Shown: positions 1 to 11,488, numbered from the stretch's first letter. The stretch: DNA of 64,000 bases from Maylandia zebra (GCF_041146795.1 NC_135175.1:34248669-34312668), one strand, 5' to 3'. Notes: generated from the letters alone by a model not told the origin. Numbers and translations: made by a program.

Positions 1-428
1 CCAACAGGAACACGTGAGGACCGGGACAGGAGACTTCAACACATTTGACGATTTCACTTTTGATGAACTCGTCTGATTTTGAAGTGTCCAGGATCCCTGG
101 TGTGTCTACAACACTAATCACCCTGTTACCCCACTGTGTCACACCTTTTTCACAAAACTCAGTCACTGATGCAGATAAAGGACAAGATCTGAAACGCTCA
201 CATCCCAGGATGGTGTTCCCAACAGCACTCTTGCCCACACCAGTTTTTCCAATCATCACAATCCTCAAATCAGGACCTGAAACACAAATGACTAATTTGA
301 TTTAACCCAGGTACACAAGAGTTTTACAAGAACCAAAGTGAAACTGAGAAATTTTGACATTTTTCAAAGGAAAGTAATTAAAGACACAATGATTAATAAT
401 AAGTCTTACCTGGTGGAAATGAAGCCAT
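1..428 (-). CDS. GIMAP-family GTPase, gene A (partial, runs off left edge)
   Basis: Two exons on the minus strand: 428-410 (MASFPP plus one base) and 276 to beyond position 1, with donor CAG|GTAAGA and acceptor TTTCAG|GT, phases agreeing. The 98 visible residues start an AIG1 GTPase domain: P-loop GKTGVGKS at residues 16-23 and G3 motif DTPG at 64-67. GIMAPs bind GTP and form membrane scaffolds in lymphocytes (family knowledge). The reading frame is open throughout, so the gene looks intact as far as seen. It is closest in layout to genes D and C, which share the 7-codon first exon. Its promoter is at about 0.5 kb, and gene B diverges from it across about 390 bases. The C-terminus lies outside the window. 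Confidence 0.9.
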
Positions 429-495
429 GTTTTCTCTTCACTGTTGTCGCTGCACAGGTGAGAGATGAATGCTAAAACTGCAACAAACATGTTGC

Positions 496-525
496 TTTTT
501 ATAGCTCAACAGATGACACGCCTCC
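496..525 (-). promoter_or_regulatory. GIMAP core promoter of gene A (TATA plus GGAGGCGTGTCA)
   Basis: On the minus strand GGAGGCGTGTCA is followed by a 9-base spacer and then GCTATAAAAA, about 70 bases before the gene A start codon. The same arrangement with the same spacing precedes gene D, gene C and the relic at 30.5 kb. The conservation is seen in the sequence. Promoter function is inferred from position and the TATA box. Confidence 0.65.
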
Positions 526-817
526 TGCAGTATTATACAGTCAGAGAACAGCAGTCTGCAGGCTTTAGACAGAGTCACACAGAGTTATGCTTCAACAGAC
601 CGAACAACTTCCACTCACTGTAAGTTGTGTGTCTACATTTCTTTGCTTTGTAGCAATAAAAAATAATTTCTAATCAAGAGTGTCTAAGAGTATCAGAAAA
701 ATGTATTTATTTAACGGAGATATACTAATTTGTTAAATGAGTATACTTAAACAAAAGTGAAGAGTTGTGCTGGCATTGACATTTGAACCTGCAGGTTATT
801 CGTTCAAATCCTGCATC

Positions 818-1980
818 ATGGGAAACTTTTTCAGCAAATGGCAAGACGGAAGCAACGAGACTAAAGACAGACAACCGGCGGCAGACAATATGAGGTAAAG
901 CTAAAAGTCGAGCACTTTTGATTTAGCTTTAGCATGTAAATCAAGTCTCTTTTCATGGGGTACATATATGCAATGAAATATTTTGCAAATGTAGCTCATA
1001 GAGATACTCTGAAATGTTTGCATATTATTATGATTATAACTTTTTATGACACAACAACCAGCTTCCTGATGAAGTGCGTGGGATTACAATGTATAACAAG
1101 ACCACACACTGATGAGGCAAAGACAGGTAAACCACTATCTCTTTGAACTGCTATATAAAGCACATACTAGTGGGTTTTTCAGTCAAGCAGCATTGTTCAT
1201 ATGATTTCTGAAGCAAAGAGTACTTGAAAAATAATGCAATAAAGATTCACTAATGGTAACCACATTCTTTTGTGTTTTAATAGTACTGTACAAGACTCAA
1301 TCTTAAATTATTTCATTCACTTTTAATTTATTCTTTTTTTAATGTAGCATAATAAGTTTTCACTTACATTACTATTGGTATACATCTATGCAGGACGACA
1401 CACTGGCACCACAGTGAACCTTGTTCTTTTGGGAATGGCTGGGACTGGAAAGAGTGCCAGTGGGAACACCATCCTTGGACAGAAACACTTTGTTTCTAGA
1501 CCCAGTTCAACGGCGGTCACCACAATTTGCCAGAATGTACAAACTGAGATCAGTGGTGTAGACGTAAATGTGATTGATACCCCAGATATGTTTGATGATG
1601 ACATTGCTCCATCAGTTAGGGGCAAACATGTGAAAAGGTGCAAACAACTCTGTGAATCAGGACCATGTGTGTATGTACTTGTGATGCATGTGAGCAGATT
1701 TACAGATGATGAGAGAGACATCATGGAAAAGTTAGAAAAAGCTTTTGGGAGGGAAGTTAGAGGACGAACAATCATCCTGTTCACCCGAGGAAACGACTTG
1801 CAGCAGGCGGGAATGGGCTTGGAGGATTTTCTTCATTCTTGCCAACCTGATCTGAAGAAAATGGTTGAAAAGTGTGGAAACAGGTGTGTTCTCTTTGAGA
1901 ACAACAAATCAGGTCCTGATCAGGTTGAAAAACTAATGAAGGTGGTAAACACAATACTCAAAGACCAGAATAATGTATAA
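818..1980 (+). CDS. GIMAP-family GTPase, gene B (three exons)
   Basis: Proposed exons 818-894, 1062-1126 and 1394-1980. Phases agree (77, 65 and 587 nt; 242 residues). The last exon carries the AIG1 domain: P-loop GMAGTGKS near residues 61-68, DTPD at G3, TRGND at G4, and a HSCQPDLKKM segment near the C-terminus. Exon 3 has exactly the length of the matching exon of gene E, and the exon 2 donor is followed by gtaaaccac as in gene E. The middle exon is the least certain part. The N-terminus reads MGNFFSK, a good N-myristoylation pattern. The codons before this ATG are homologous to the end of gene E's exon 2, so the start seems to have arisen from an internal Met. A poly(A) signal AATAAA lies at about 2220. 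The gene diverges from gene A. Confidence 0.75.
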
Positions 1981-2267
1981 ATTGAAGTGCTTGGAAATTA
2001 TTTTTTTTGCATATATGTAAAAATAGAGCATTGAGCGAATCAGTATCTTGAAGAGGTAGATGATCTAATACAGCTAAAAATGTGAATCTTTGGTGTTTTC
2101 TTTAATAAATTTCATTTGAATTAACATACAGATGAGAAGAATGATCTGATATTTTTTCTTGGACTTCTGTCAAAGGAGGCAATGAAAGCTTGTTAACCTT
2201 TGTAAACTGGAACTAATTCAATAAAACTAAAATTTTCAGTACAAAGTGTCCAATTGTTCTATGGTCT

Positions 2268-2345
2268 AAGACTCAATTCAATTCAATTTTATCTATATGG
2301 CACCACATCACAACAACAGTGGCATTAAGGTGCTTTCTATTGTAA
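2268..2345. repeat. Common teleost interspersed repeat fragment
   Basis: An ATTCA-rich start runs into a segment (tttatctatatggcacca) resembling a very common fish dispersed repeat, judged from memory of that motif. It lies just past the gene B poly(A) site and has no coding content. The family cannot be assigned here. Confidence 0.45.
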
Positions 2346-2384
2346 GGTATTTTAAGTACTACTTAAATATCCTATTAACAACAA

Positions 2385-2605
2385 GTAAGCAATGGGGGTG
2401 AGTGAGTAAGCTCAGGAGGTAGAGGGTGGTGGTTCGAGTCCCGTCTTCTACTTACCCCCAAGTTTCTCTCCAGTGCACCTATCACAGTATGAATATGTGT
2501 GAATGTTAGATAGAAAGCACAGAAAAAAGGTGCTTGTATGACTGGGTGAATTAGGTAAGTTGTATAAAGCACTTGAAGTGTGCAATGGGAGTCCATTTAC
2601 AATTT
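2385..2605 (+). repeat. Decayed tRNA-derived SINE
   Basis: The segment contains gctcaggaggtagagg (A-box-like) and ggttcgagtccc (B-box consensus), followed by the typical fish SINE body ending in taaagcacttgaagtg. This is the layout of a tRNA-derived SINE with an internal pol III promoter. Several indels suggest an old copy. Confidence 0.6.
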
Positions 2606-2749
2606 ACCAATCTGAGAGCAAAGTCCTCTATTTAGGTGATACAGTACTATGATATGTTCAAGAGAAGATGAGGCCTAATCATTCAAAACATTCCACGTGA
2701 GGAGAAGGATTTTAAATTTGATTCTGGATGTAGAAGGGATCAGATGAAG

Positions 2750-2900
2750 AAAAGCCAATTTGCTAATGGTAAATGGGCTGGTTCTTGCATTGCGATTTTC
2801 TACTCTGAGCACTCAAAGCATTCATATAACTTGCCGTATTCAGTGCTTTCTATCCATCATTCACACACTCTCCTTGTTCTATCTTCAGATATTTAGATAT
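2750..2900. repeat. Degenerate interspersed repeat
   Basis: The text aatgggctggttcttgcatt followed by catcattcacacactc resembles a decayed copy of a widespread fish repeat. It has no ORF, and the assignment is weak. Confidence 0.3.
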
Positions 2901-3184
2901 ATTCATGTGGGGCTGTTGTTGGATGCATGTATTTATGGAAATTCTGTATGTGCAAAAAACTAGGTATCATATATTTTGATTATTGTTGATAGACTCATTA
3001 TCGCCATTGCCTGTGTTCACCATAAATTAGGTAATGGTGGTGGTTTCTTAGGAGTTACTCTCACATGTGTATCAGGCACACAGAGGGAAGCCACATGTTG
3101 AAATGTATCAGTGTCAATTTACTTTTCCTGTAAGAGATATATACTCTGAGGAATGTACCAATTCATGACCGATAATATTCCATT

Positions 3185-3484
3185 GGTCCCCTGGGCAGAC
3201 TCTTTTAGGCGGACTCGTTTCCAGTAGGTGTCAGACTCCGCCAGAGCTGCCCTTTGTCACTGATTCTGTTCATGATTTTTATGGACAGAATTTCTAGGTG
3301 TAGTAAAGTGGCAGAAGGCTTTCACTTATGTAGTCTCAGAATCCCATCTTTACTTTTTGCAGAAAATGTGATTCTGTTGCTTGATCGAGTGATGGCCTCC
3401 AGCTCGCATAAGTATCTCGGAAATCCTGCTCACGTGAGTACATTTACCTTTGACAGTTTGGAGGCAGATCCAAAGAAGAACTAA
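3185..3484 (+). pseudogene. Non-LTR retrotransposon reverse transcriptase relic
   Basis: The frame from 3254 includes LFMIFMDRISR and LRIPSLLFAENVILLL, which match the palm region of fish LINE reverse transcriptases where the catalytic box reads FADDV. Here it is FAENV, so the catalytic Asp pair is lost. The upstream CPLS-type segment is shifted in frame. Only about 75 residues remain. It is a dead fragment of uncertain clade. Confidence 0.6.
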
Positions 3485-4985
3485 GACTAAGAACAAGAAA
3501 AATAACTCACTTCTCAAAACACAATACAACAAAGATTCAAAAATCCCAAAAAACACAAAACACTGAGAACAAATTCAGGGACCTTAACAGGACTTTTTTC
3601 TATAAAAATAGAAATGGATACCCCACCTCTAGCCCTTTGCTGTTTTCAATGTTCTGAAGTAAAGATACTAAAGATCAAAGATTATAGAGAGACTGCTGAG
3701 ACTGTCCATGTTCTCCTTCTCCATTCAAATAAGAAAGCAAAATAGGGCAAAAGATGTTGTAAATGTTGTTATGTGCATCGTATATTTCATGGAATTATTG
3801 TTTTATACTGTTGTTACGTCCCCACAACAGTATAACAGTATTTACTCATCATTTGATTCAGATATTGTGAGTTAATGTTGTAGAGATTCAGAAAACCTCC
3901 AATGTGGCTAGATCACTATGCAGGAAGTAAACTGCACAACAGCTTTTACTTTTGATTTGAGAAGAATTTCTATGTTTTTGTTCAATGTAATGAGCCTGTT
4001 ACTAAACAGAAACCCTGCTTAGTCAGATCTGCTCTGATAATTCAGCTGTTGAGCCAACCCTAATCTCCTATCACCACTTGATAAGATATCTCGTGAGAGT
4101 CATCAGCTTCCTATAGAAGAACGAACATGCTGGCATGAGACTCAAACAATTATAACAGAAAGGTGGGCAGTGATGTAACACCTGTGGGTTGGGCTAAAAG
4201 TACTGAGGAATGTTCATGTTTTCCTTTGCTCCAAAATTCAGTGTTAATGCCACTGTTTCACTTCAGAGTTGGTTGTGGAAGTTTTTTGCTTGCTTGCTTG
4301 TTTTACTTCGAATATGTTTCACACCCACTTGTGAGGAGAAACTCAATAAAGGGACTTTACAAACATTTCAGTTTGATGTTTCTCCTTTGAAAGACAACAG
4401 AATTAATAGCTAATATTTAATTATTTAGTACTTTATTATTATTTTTGTCTGTATGTCATAGTTATGATTAAAAACAAAATGGAATTGAGCAGGAATTGAT
4501 CCTGCAACATGAAATACTGGTATCGGAAGTATCGGTATTTCAGGATTGCTCCTCACATCACTACCCCTCAGTCACTGAGTGAGACGGTAGACAACGGTGA
4601 AGAGGAGAGTGCAAGTGCATTGCAAAAACACATAAATGTGACTGACACCCATAAACGATGCAGCACCCGGCTTGAGTTTAAAGAAGCAGACACTAACTAA
4701 AAAGAGAAACCAAATCAAACCAGCCAATCTGAGGCATTTGATTTTTCTGAATGTCAACCTGCACTGAGGACATACTGTTTTTGAGTTCGGCCCTTTTTCT
4801 GTTCTGTGGATTTGTTAGCAGTGTTTAAACCATGACCCTATTGAAAATTGCAAAACATGAATGTCTTGAGCATATTGAGCACTCAGTTCACTAGTTAGCT
4901 GGCAGCCCTATCTGATAACTGTTAGAATTCATATTATGGCAAGAACCTAAATCACCTAAATAAATAGAAACGACAGTCCATTATT
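3485..4985. other. Stretch without recognisable genes
   Basis: AT-rich sequence with short chance ORFs only. A small GTATCGG-type repeated motif near 4520-4545 recalls the termini of the hAT element at 35.4 kb but is too short to assign. Confidence 0.5.
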
Positions 4986-5645
4986 ACTTTAAGAACTGAA
5001 GGTCAATCAGTCTGGAAAATTGCTATAACTTTAAATGCATCCCCGAGCGCAGTCACAGAAACCATCGGCACTAAAACGAAATTGGCTCACATGAGAACCG
5101 CCCCAACAACAACTGTTCAGAGGAGACTGGATAAATCAGGCATTTATGGTCAAATAGCTCCTAAGAAAGCAAATAGCTACTAAGGAAAAGCAACAAGCAG
5201 AAGAGATTTGTTTGGGCCAAGAAACACCAGGAAGGAAGAGATGGACTTCTCTGACCAAATGGCCTGGCCTCCACAGTCACCTGACCTAAACCCAATCAAG
5301 ATGATTTGGGATGAGATCGACCGCATAGTGAAGGCAAAAGGACCAACAAGTGCTGAGCATGTTTGGGAACTCCTTCAAGACTGTTTAAAAAGCATTTCAG
5401 GTGACTGAAAGCTCATTGAGAGAACACCAAGAGAGTGCAAAACAGTAAACAAAGTAAAGGGTGGTTATTTTGAAGAATCTAAAATATATATTTAAATAAT
5501 TTCACACTTTTTTGTTTACTACATAATTCCATATATTTTCACCCATAGTTTTGATGCCCTCAGTAGGAATCTACAATGTAAATAGTCGTGAAAATAAAGA
5601 AAATACATCAATTGAGAAGATGTGTCTAAACTTTTGACTGGTAGC
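4986..5645 (+). pseudogene. Tc1-like transposon relic
   Basis: The frame at 5208-5408 holds [20 protein letters not shown], the C-terminal catalytic block of Tc1 transposases, with the E of the usual NPIE replaced by K. Upstream, recognisable helix-turn-helix-region text (cagtctggaaaattgc) is separated from it by a large internal deletion. The right end gtgtctaaacttttgactgg looks like a Tc1 terminal repeat. It is inactive. Confidence 0.65.
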
Positions 5646-5689
5646 ATATATATATATAAGTTAATTTCCCTCTCACCCCTGCAGGCAGT

Positions 5690-6480
5690 CTATCCTTCAA
5701 GCTTGGGTCCTCTTCCAGAGACCTTGTCCTGCACAGTAACTTTGCTGTTCCTAGGACCGCACTCTTCTGAACAGAGATGTTGTTCCTGGGATCTACTGGA
5801 GCCACTTGCCTAGCTTGGGGGTCACTACACTGAGTGCTCCGATTACCTCTGTAGCCACTATTACCTTCAACCTCCACGTCCTCTCGAGTTCTTCTCTCAG
5901 TTCTTTTCTGAGCCCTTGGTACTTCCCGACTGTCGTTTGGTATAACTTCATCTAGCACTACTGCCATCTTCCTCAGCTTGTCTACCACCACTATGTCCGG
6001 TTGGTTAGCCATCACCAGTTTGTCTGTCTGTATCTGGAAGTCCCACAGGATCTTACCTCGGTCATTCTTGGCCACCCTTCCCATTTTTAACATGGGACTT
6101 CCAGGCCAGATGTTTTTGTATACTATGCCAGCAACTTGGCTATGGCATTACAAGTATGCCTTGCCTGCTAGCACCTTGCACCCTGCTGTAATGTGTCAGA
6201 TTATCTCAAGGGCATCTTTACACAGCCTGCACCTGGCATCTTGCCTGGTGTGGTAGACCCCAGCCTCTATGGATCTTGTACTTAGAGCTTAATCCTATGG
6301 TGCCATGGCTATTTCCTCTGTGCTGTCTTTCCATCCAGCTTTATTCATCCACTAGTAGGATTTCTGGATGTCAGCCACTTTCTCTATCTGCCAGTGGTAT
6401 ATACCATGCAGGGGCATGTCCTTCCATGATGCTTCCTCCTATTGCTCCTTTCTTTCTTGGGTTTCTGTTGATGAGGTATT
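5690..6480 (-). pseudogene. C-terminal zinc knuckle and restriction-like endonuclease of the LINE
   Basis: Reading the minus strand, a CRLCKDA...HITAGC zinc-knuckle segment (about 6240-6165) is followed by QPDIVVVDK and, about 12 residues on, VLDEVIPND. This is the PD-(D/E)-type endonuclease core of R2/R4-group LINEs. ISVQKSAVLGTAKLL follows near the C-terminus. The open frame covers 6093-5626, but stops and frameshifts separate it from the zinc knuckle, and a segment after NDSR is rearranged. No function remains. This domain nicks the target DNA in live relatives. Confidence 0.6.
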
Positions 6481-6680
6481 CACTAAGCGCTCACTAGTAT
6501 TCAGCCTACTTCCGTTCACTTAGCTTACAGTGCTACAGTACAGGGTAATAGGTGTTGATAGCCCAGATCTTGTTCTTGCCATTCAGTTGACTCCTCAGGA
6601 CTTGCCTTGCAGGTATTTGGTGGTTGTAGCTTTATTAGCGACCTCTTCGTTATTCACATTTCCCTGTGAGATTCCCAGGT

Positions 6681-7939
6681 TGTCAGGGGGTTGGGTTTTT
6701 ACGATCCAGCATTCTGAGTTTTTTTAGTTTTTTTTATTTCTTAGGTTATATTTGAATATGTTAAGTTATTGCATTATTTTTAGTTAAGGTTTAGTCTAAT
6801 CTATGATATCATCAAAGTCCTTTTAGTTTTGAGTCTTTGTCTGTTCTCTGTGTAGTCTGTCTTGTCCTCTATGTTTAACTTGTTTCCTGTTTTTTATTGA
6901 AGCGTCCCATTTTCCATGGTTAGTGTGTTTAGTTTTCTTTCCCCTTTGGCGTCATGTGTTCCCCCAGGTGTTTGCACTTCCCTGTTAAGTGTCGGCTGTG
7001 TGCGGACAGGGATAGGACCCAAGGTGCAGACTCCGGAGACAGAACTTAAACCAAAACAGCTTTAATGCTGAACGCAAACATAACATAACTGGAAAAACTC
7101 AAAAATAAACTAACACCAGCGGATTGACAAAACACACAGCAAAGTAAACGGTAGATCGCGACACTGACATAGAGAAACACAGGGCTTAAATACACAGAGG
7201 GAGCAATCAGGGAATGAATAACAGGAGGGAAACACAGCTGGGGCAAAACAGAACTGACGAGACAAAAGGAAGCGTAAACTGAACACACTGAGATAAGACA
7301 GAGACCTTCAAAGTAAAACAGGAAACACATAACACAGACTCACATGCAGGCACTACAGAGGGAACAGAGACGTGGGACCAGGGCAGACACAAACACTGAC
7401 TGAACACGGGGATATAGGAACTAAGGATACACAGAGACGCGAACTAGACAAGGGGATACAGGTGATAGGGGAGACAGAGCAACTAAAGAAGACAGAGACA
7501 TAAACCATAAGACAGAACTCAAAGAAACCAAAGACTAGAAAGTATAAATAATATAATAAACTCAAAACCCCTGGGTCAACGACCCAGGCATCCTAACATT
7601 CCCTCATTACTCTCATGTGTATTTAAGTCTTTTTTTCTCCCTCTGTTCATTGTCAGGTCGTCTGTTTACCTCACCTCGTGTTCCTGGAATTCATGTCATC
7701 TCAAGTCCCGGTTTTCTTAGGTTCATGCTCATGTTCCTGGTTATATTTTATGTTTATATGTCTAGCTTTAGCTTTCCCAGTTTAGGTTGTAATTTAGTTT
7801 TCACCATTGCCATTTTGTTTCTATGTTTTTCTAACAGCAAGAATAAAATTCTTGCTTTTTCTTTAGCTTCAGGTCTGCCCCTTGTGTTTCCTACTTTTAG
7901 GTCCACTCCTTAAGCACACTGGCCATCCCAGCCATGACA
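6681..7939 (+). mobile_element. Solo LTR inside the LINE (outer)
   Basis: The element starts TGTCAGG and ends CATGACA (TG...CA ends with TGTCA/TGACA inverted tips). It is flanked by the 5-bp duplication CAGGT at 6676-6680 and 7940-7944. An AATAAA signal sits at about 7846, close to the 3' end, so the LTR reads on the plus strand. Without the nested LTR it is about 638 bp. No gag or pol sequence is present, so this is a solo LTR left by recombination. Confidence 0.85.
6983..7598 (-). mobile_element. Solo LTR nested in the outer solo LTR
   Basis: The element runs from TGTTAAG to CCTAACA (616 bp) with the perfect 5-bp target duplication TTCCC at 6978-6982 and 7599-7603. An ATTAAA signal near the left end on the minus strand gives the orientation. 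It carries no internal coding region. It resembles the outer LTR in size and layout but has different tips (TGTTA/TAACA). Confidence 0.85.
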
Positions 7940-8551
7940 CAGGTACTGGTAGCTGTCCTTGATGTCTGCAATGTTGCCTTCTGGTAGTGCAGTCCCCTTA
8001 CTTCTGACTACTTTCCCTCTCTTTGTTACCATACAACTACACTTCTCCACACCGAATGACATTCCAATGTTGTTGCTCTATATCCTTGTGGTGTGGCTAA
8101 GTGAATCAATGTCTCATTCACTCCAGGCATATTCTCCTGCCTTTAAGCTCTCTGACGTACCTCCTAGGCACCTTCTTCATTGAACCTTTCTCCAGGTCCA
8201 ATACTTGGCTAACTTCCCTCCGTGCTACCTTGATCTTGGCATCTAGTCTCCTTATCCATGGAGGGTACTATTCCTTGTAGCTGTTCATCTTGTAGCAAAG
8301 CATCTCATTGATCACTGCTATGCCATGCTGTAGATCAGGGCCCTGTTTCAGGAAGCCGGTTTAGAAAACTCAGAGTGAAAAACGATACGCAGGGTTGAGT
8401 AATCCCGAACTGTCCAACTCGGAATATTCGGTTTCAGAAAGGCTGATAACAATTAGTTCAGTCAACGCGGAGTTGCTTTAACCCCAAGTGAAGCGCGCGG
8501 ACGAGGATACATAAAGCCCTGATAAGCGGAGCACAGATTAAGCGAGTCACC

Positions 8552-9730
8552 ATGGAGACGGAGGGAAAGAAGGCGTGATCAATGTATTTTACAGCGCTTG
8601 AGGCCGAAATTCTGATGGCAGCATATGCCGATAACACGCAAATTCCGCGGAAAAAAGTAACACAGCCACAGCTGCGAAAGACAGGGAGCATGCATGGCAA
8701 AACATAGCCGACAGAGTCAATGCGTGAGTGTTACTTTAAACATTGATCTAGGGATTTCCACCCATTTAACACGTTATTTTATCATATGTTATTTTATTTG
8801 TTATTTTATACATTTTATTTTGTGATGTGATGTGAGCGCAGGTGCAACCCAACAGAACCCAAACGTTCCTGGCAGCAAGTAAAAATGAAATATAAAAATA
8901 TAGTCCAAACAGGTAAGGTGTAATTGTATTATGAGCCATAGTGCTTGGTCTGTTTGTCCCATGTAAATCAATTGCAGTTAGAGGCTACATTAATTTTCCT
9001 TCTGTAAGCACTTATTGAAATTATCTGAGCACATTACAAGTACATATTTGCTTACTCTGTATGCTCAAATGTGGCCCGTTATAGCCAACAGAAAAAAAGC
9101 GGAGGCCCGAAAAACAGGTGGGGGTCCTCCACCACCACCACTCACAGAGGCTGAGCAGTTGGCCCTCAGCCAAAACAGTGGGCGCCCTGTGGCTGAAGGC
9201 ATCTCTGCGGGGACATCCTCTGAGTCAATAACCCCGCAAGACACAAGTGCCTACATAGGGGGTAAATTCAAAATAATACATGATGTGCATACATCCTTTC
9301 TTCACAGTCACCTTTGCAGTGCGACACATTCATTTGATAAACTCTTTACCATAATGGATTATTTTGTAGTGAAGTTATTTTCCTACTGATTTTGCCTTCC
9401 CTCAGGCTTGGTTGTCTTTGAGAGCATAATGACAATGAAGTGTAAGGTGATTGGTATGTTTGTTAATTGCCATTTGGTCCCTTGTAAGTTATAAGTGACC
9501 TGTATAAACCTCATTCTATCAGTTGATGGTGGTGGTGTACTGCATCTGGTGCAGCCTCCTGTTGAGCCAGACCAACATGCAGTTGTGAGTAATACTCCAC
9601 AGATTATATGAGTGTACAGTAGAACAGCAATGTTGTTTATTTCTTTACTACAGGAAAATAATGAAGAAACATTGACAGCTGTTACAGAGGAGGAAGCAAC
9701 AGAGACACTCTATGAGGTGTACATCTTTTA
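8552..9730 (+). pseudogene. Harbinger Myb/SANT-like accessory protein, broken
   Basis: Exons can be followed at about 8552-8722, 8842-8912, 9085-9261, 9522-9583 and 9654-9730. The first two form a Myb/SANT-like trihelix: FTALEAEILMAAYAD, then AWQNIADRVNA, then RSWQQVKMKYKNI. In live Harbinger elements this partner binds the ends and carries the transposase into the nucleus. Two lesions are visible in exon 1: an in-frame TGA just before the domain, and a one-base loss in the run after CGGAAA. The product is therefore dead unless a downstream start is used. The later exons are proline- and glutamate-rich. Confidence 0.7.
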
Positions 9731-9820
9731 ATACTTTGTGTACAGGAAATACAGGCGACCAATAAAGCCAGTTGAACAAAAAATCTGTTTATTCTTCTTT
9801 CAACATGTTGAGGTGATGGG

Positions 9821-11102
9821 TCAAAAGAAATGATTGTGACATATGGTGTCTCTGACTGCACTTCCATCTTGTATGTCCGTGGGAGGGTCAGGATGTTCAT
9901 GGTTTGGATCACTGCTGATGTTTGGTTCAGAAGGACAGTGTTCTCCTCTAATTGTGGCAATGTTGTGAAGAATCACACATGCCACAATAATGTCACATGC
10001 CCTTTCTGGGGTGACCCTGAGTCTTTGCAGGCACTGGAACCGGGCCTTAAGCATTCCGATAGTCATTTCAATTCTGGCTCTTGTCCTGCAATTAGCCAGA
10101 TTATATCGCTGCTGTGGGCCCGGTTCAGGGTCAGGGTAAGGGGTAAGCAAATAGGGTAAACATGGATACCCCCTATCACCAAGCAAGTAGCCAGTGAACT
10201 CTCCTAAGAGAGAAGGATACACTTCAGTTCAAATGTCCCTGAAGCAATTGGTCTTTATATATTTTAAAGTATTCTCAACTCACCATGTCCAAATTTTGTG
10301 CTCAGTGTACATTCACGGAATATTTGTGAGTCATGGACAGAGCCTGGCCACTTGGCTTCCACATTTGTGATAATGTTGGCAGCATCACATATGATCTTCA
10401 CAGTGCAGAGAACACAAATTAGCATCCATTACTATGATAAAATAATTTGTTAGTTTGAAATGCTACAGGGAACTATGTACCTGTACATTAATGCTGTGGA
10501 AAGACTTCCTGTTCACATAGTCTCCTTCATTTACTAAAGGAGCAATGACTGGAATGTGAGTGCCATCTATACAGCCAATCACGCCTGGGAATCCTGAAAA
10601 TAAATGTAAAATTTAAGTAGTAGTCCAAGTATCACCACACCATAAATTAAGTTTTGTTCATCCTGATACCTGCAATTTTGTGGCATCCCTCTTTGATAAA
10701 TCTTGTGGGTCTATGACCGGGGAACACCACAAACCAGTACAGGAGACGTTTCAGTGCAACTGTAACATTCCTGACTGCCCGACAGACGGTAGCCTTGGAA
10801 ACGTGCTCAGCGTCACCAATATTATACAGAAAGCTCCCGTTTGCAAAAAAACGAAGTGCAATACAAATAATATGTACAGAACTGAGAGCATGTCCGCGAT
10901 GTGTCACATGCGTAATATATGGCCTGAGGATGTTATTCAAATAACTTATAGATTGTGCTGAAAAACGGTAACGTTCGCACAGAAAATCATCAGGAAATGA
11001 TAAAATGTCCAAACGCGCTCTAATCACTCTCTCCCGGCGGAGAGCTCTGCGGAGAATTTGGGCTTCACGATCTACTGGCTCTTCAAGGAAGGGACACGCC
11101 AT
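9821..11102 (-). CDS. HARBI1-type Harbinger transposase (four exons, intact frame)
   Basis: Exons 11102-10670, 10593-10481, 10395-10284 and 10203-9821 (433, 113, 112 and 383 nt). All have GT/AG borders and matching phases, giving 346 residues with no stop. The true ATG is MACPFLEE at 11102. An N-terminal HTH-like region ([13 protein letters not shown]) precedes the DDE nuclease: CIDGTHIPV (D154), LLGDRGYP (D229) and [13 protein letters not shown] (E265), with 35 residues between the last two. All three catalytic residues are kept. The transposase cuts and pastes the element at 3-bp targets. Its Myb-like partner in the same element is broken, so movement would need a partner from another copy. 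Confidence 0.85.
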
Positions 11103-11488
11103 GTCCGACACTTCCTACTGTCAGGTTTCCGACAAAGGGGCGGAGACAGTCAGGGTTAGTTGTAGTAAACCTGCTAGGGGGCAGGTTAGCTTCACGGCGT
11201 GTGTCGTCATAGTGACTCACTCAGGCTTCAGCTGAACTCGCTTTGTGAAACCGAAAACCCAGAGTTTTCGTTAACTCAGGGTATACTTACTCAGTTTTTC
11301 CACTAAACCGGCTTCCTGAAACAGGGCCCAGGTGGTTGATTTCAGTGATGGTCGCAGTAGGAGTTGTCCATAGTGCTGCATCCACACTACGGACTATCTT
11401 CTACCTAAAGTACCTTCAGAGGGTACTTTACGTAATCTTTCTAACCAGCTGCACAGGGTCCAAGTTTCCAGCTTTGTCTTAATCCTAT

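Larger units (their letters stand above)
8339..11328. mobile_element. PIF/Harbinger DNA transposon, about 2.99 kb
   Basis: Terminal inverted repeats start GGCCCTGTTTCAGGAAGCCG at both ends and are essentially perfect over about 25 bp. They are flanked by the 3-bp duplication CAG at 8336-8338 and 11329-11331, the length expected for Harbinger. Inside are two convergent genes, the classic pair for this superfamily: a Myb-like protein on plus (8552-9730) and a HARBI1-type transposase on minus (11102-9821). It is inserted in the R2/R4-type LINE. Confidence 0.9.
5665..11488 (-). mobile_element. R2/R4-type LINE, minus strand, split into three pieces
   Basis: The LINE is present at 5665-6680, 7945-8335 and 11332-11488, all in one consistent minus-strand order. 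The breaks are a solo LTR (6681-7939) and a Harbinger element (8339-11328). Removing each insert with one copy of its target duplication rejoins the coding text: DSYQYL to LGIS at the LTR, and an INEMLCYK-containing frame at the Harbinger. A related reverse transcriptase piece lies at 58.3-58.6 kb. The right end is cut by another solo LTR at 11489. Clade assignment rests on the C-terminal zinc knuckle and PD-type endonuclease seen in the next entry. Confidence 0.65.

Noticed and set aside
955-1146. Stand-alone 63-codon gene
   Set aside because: It overlaps the proposed middle exon of gene B and has no separate signals.
2385-2605. Possible tRNA gene from the A- and B-box-like text
   Set aside because: No cloverleaf can be drawn and the body continues as a SINE, so it is a tRNA-derived repeat.
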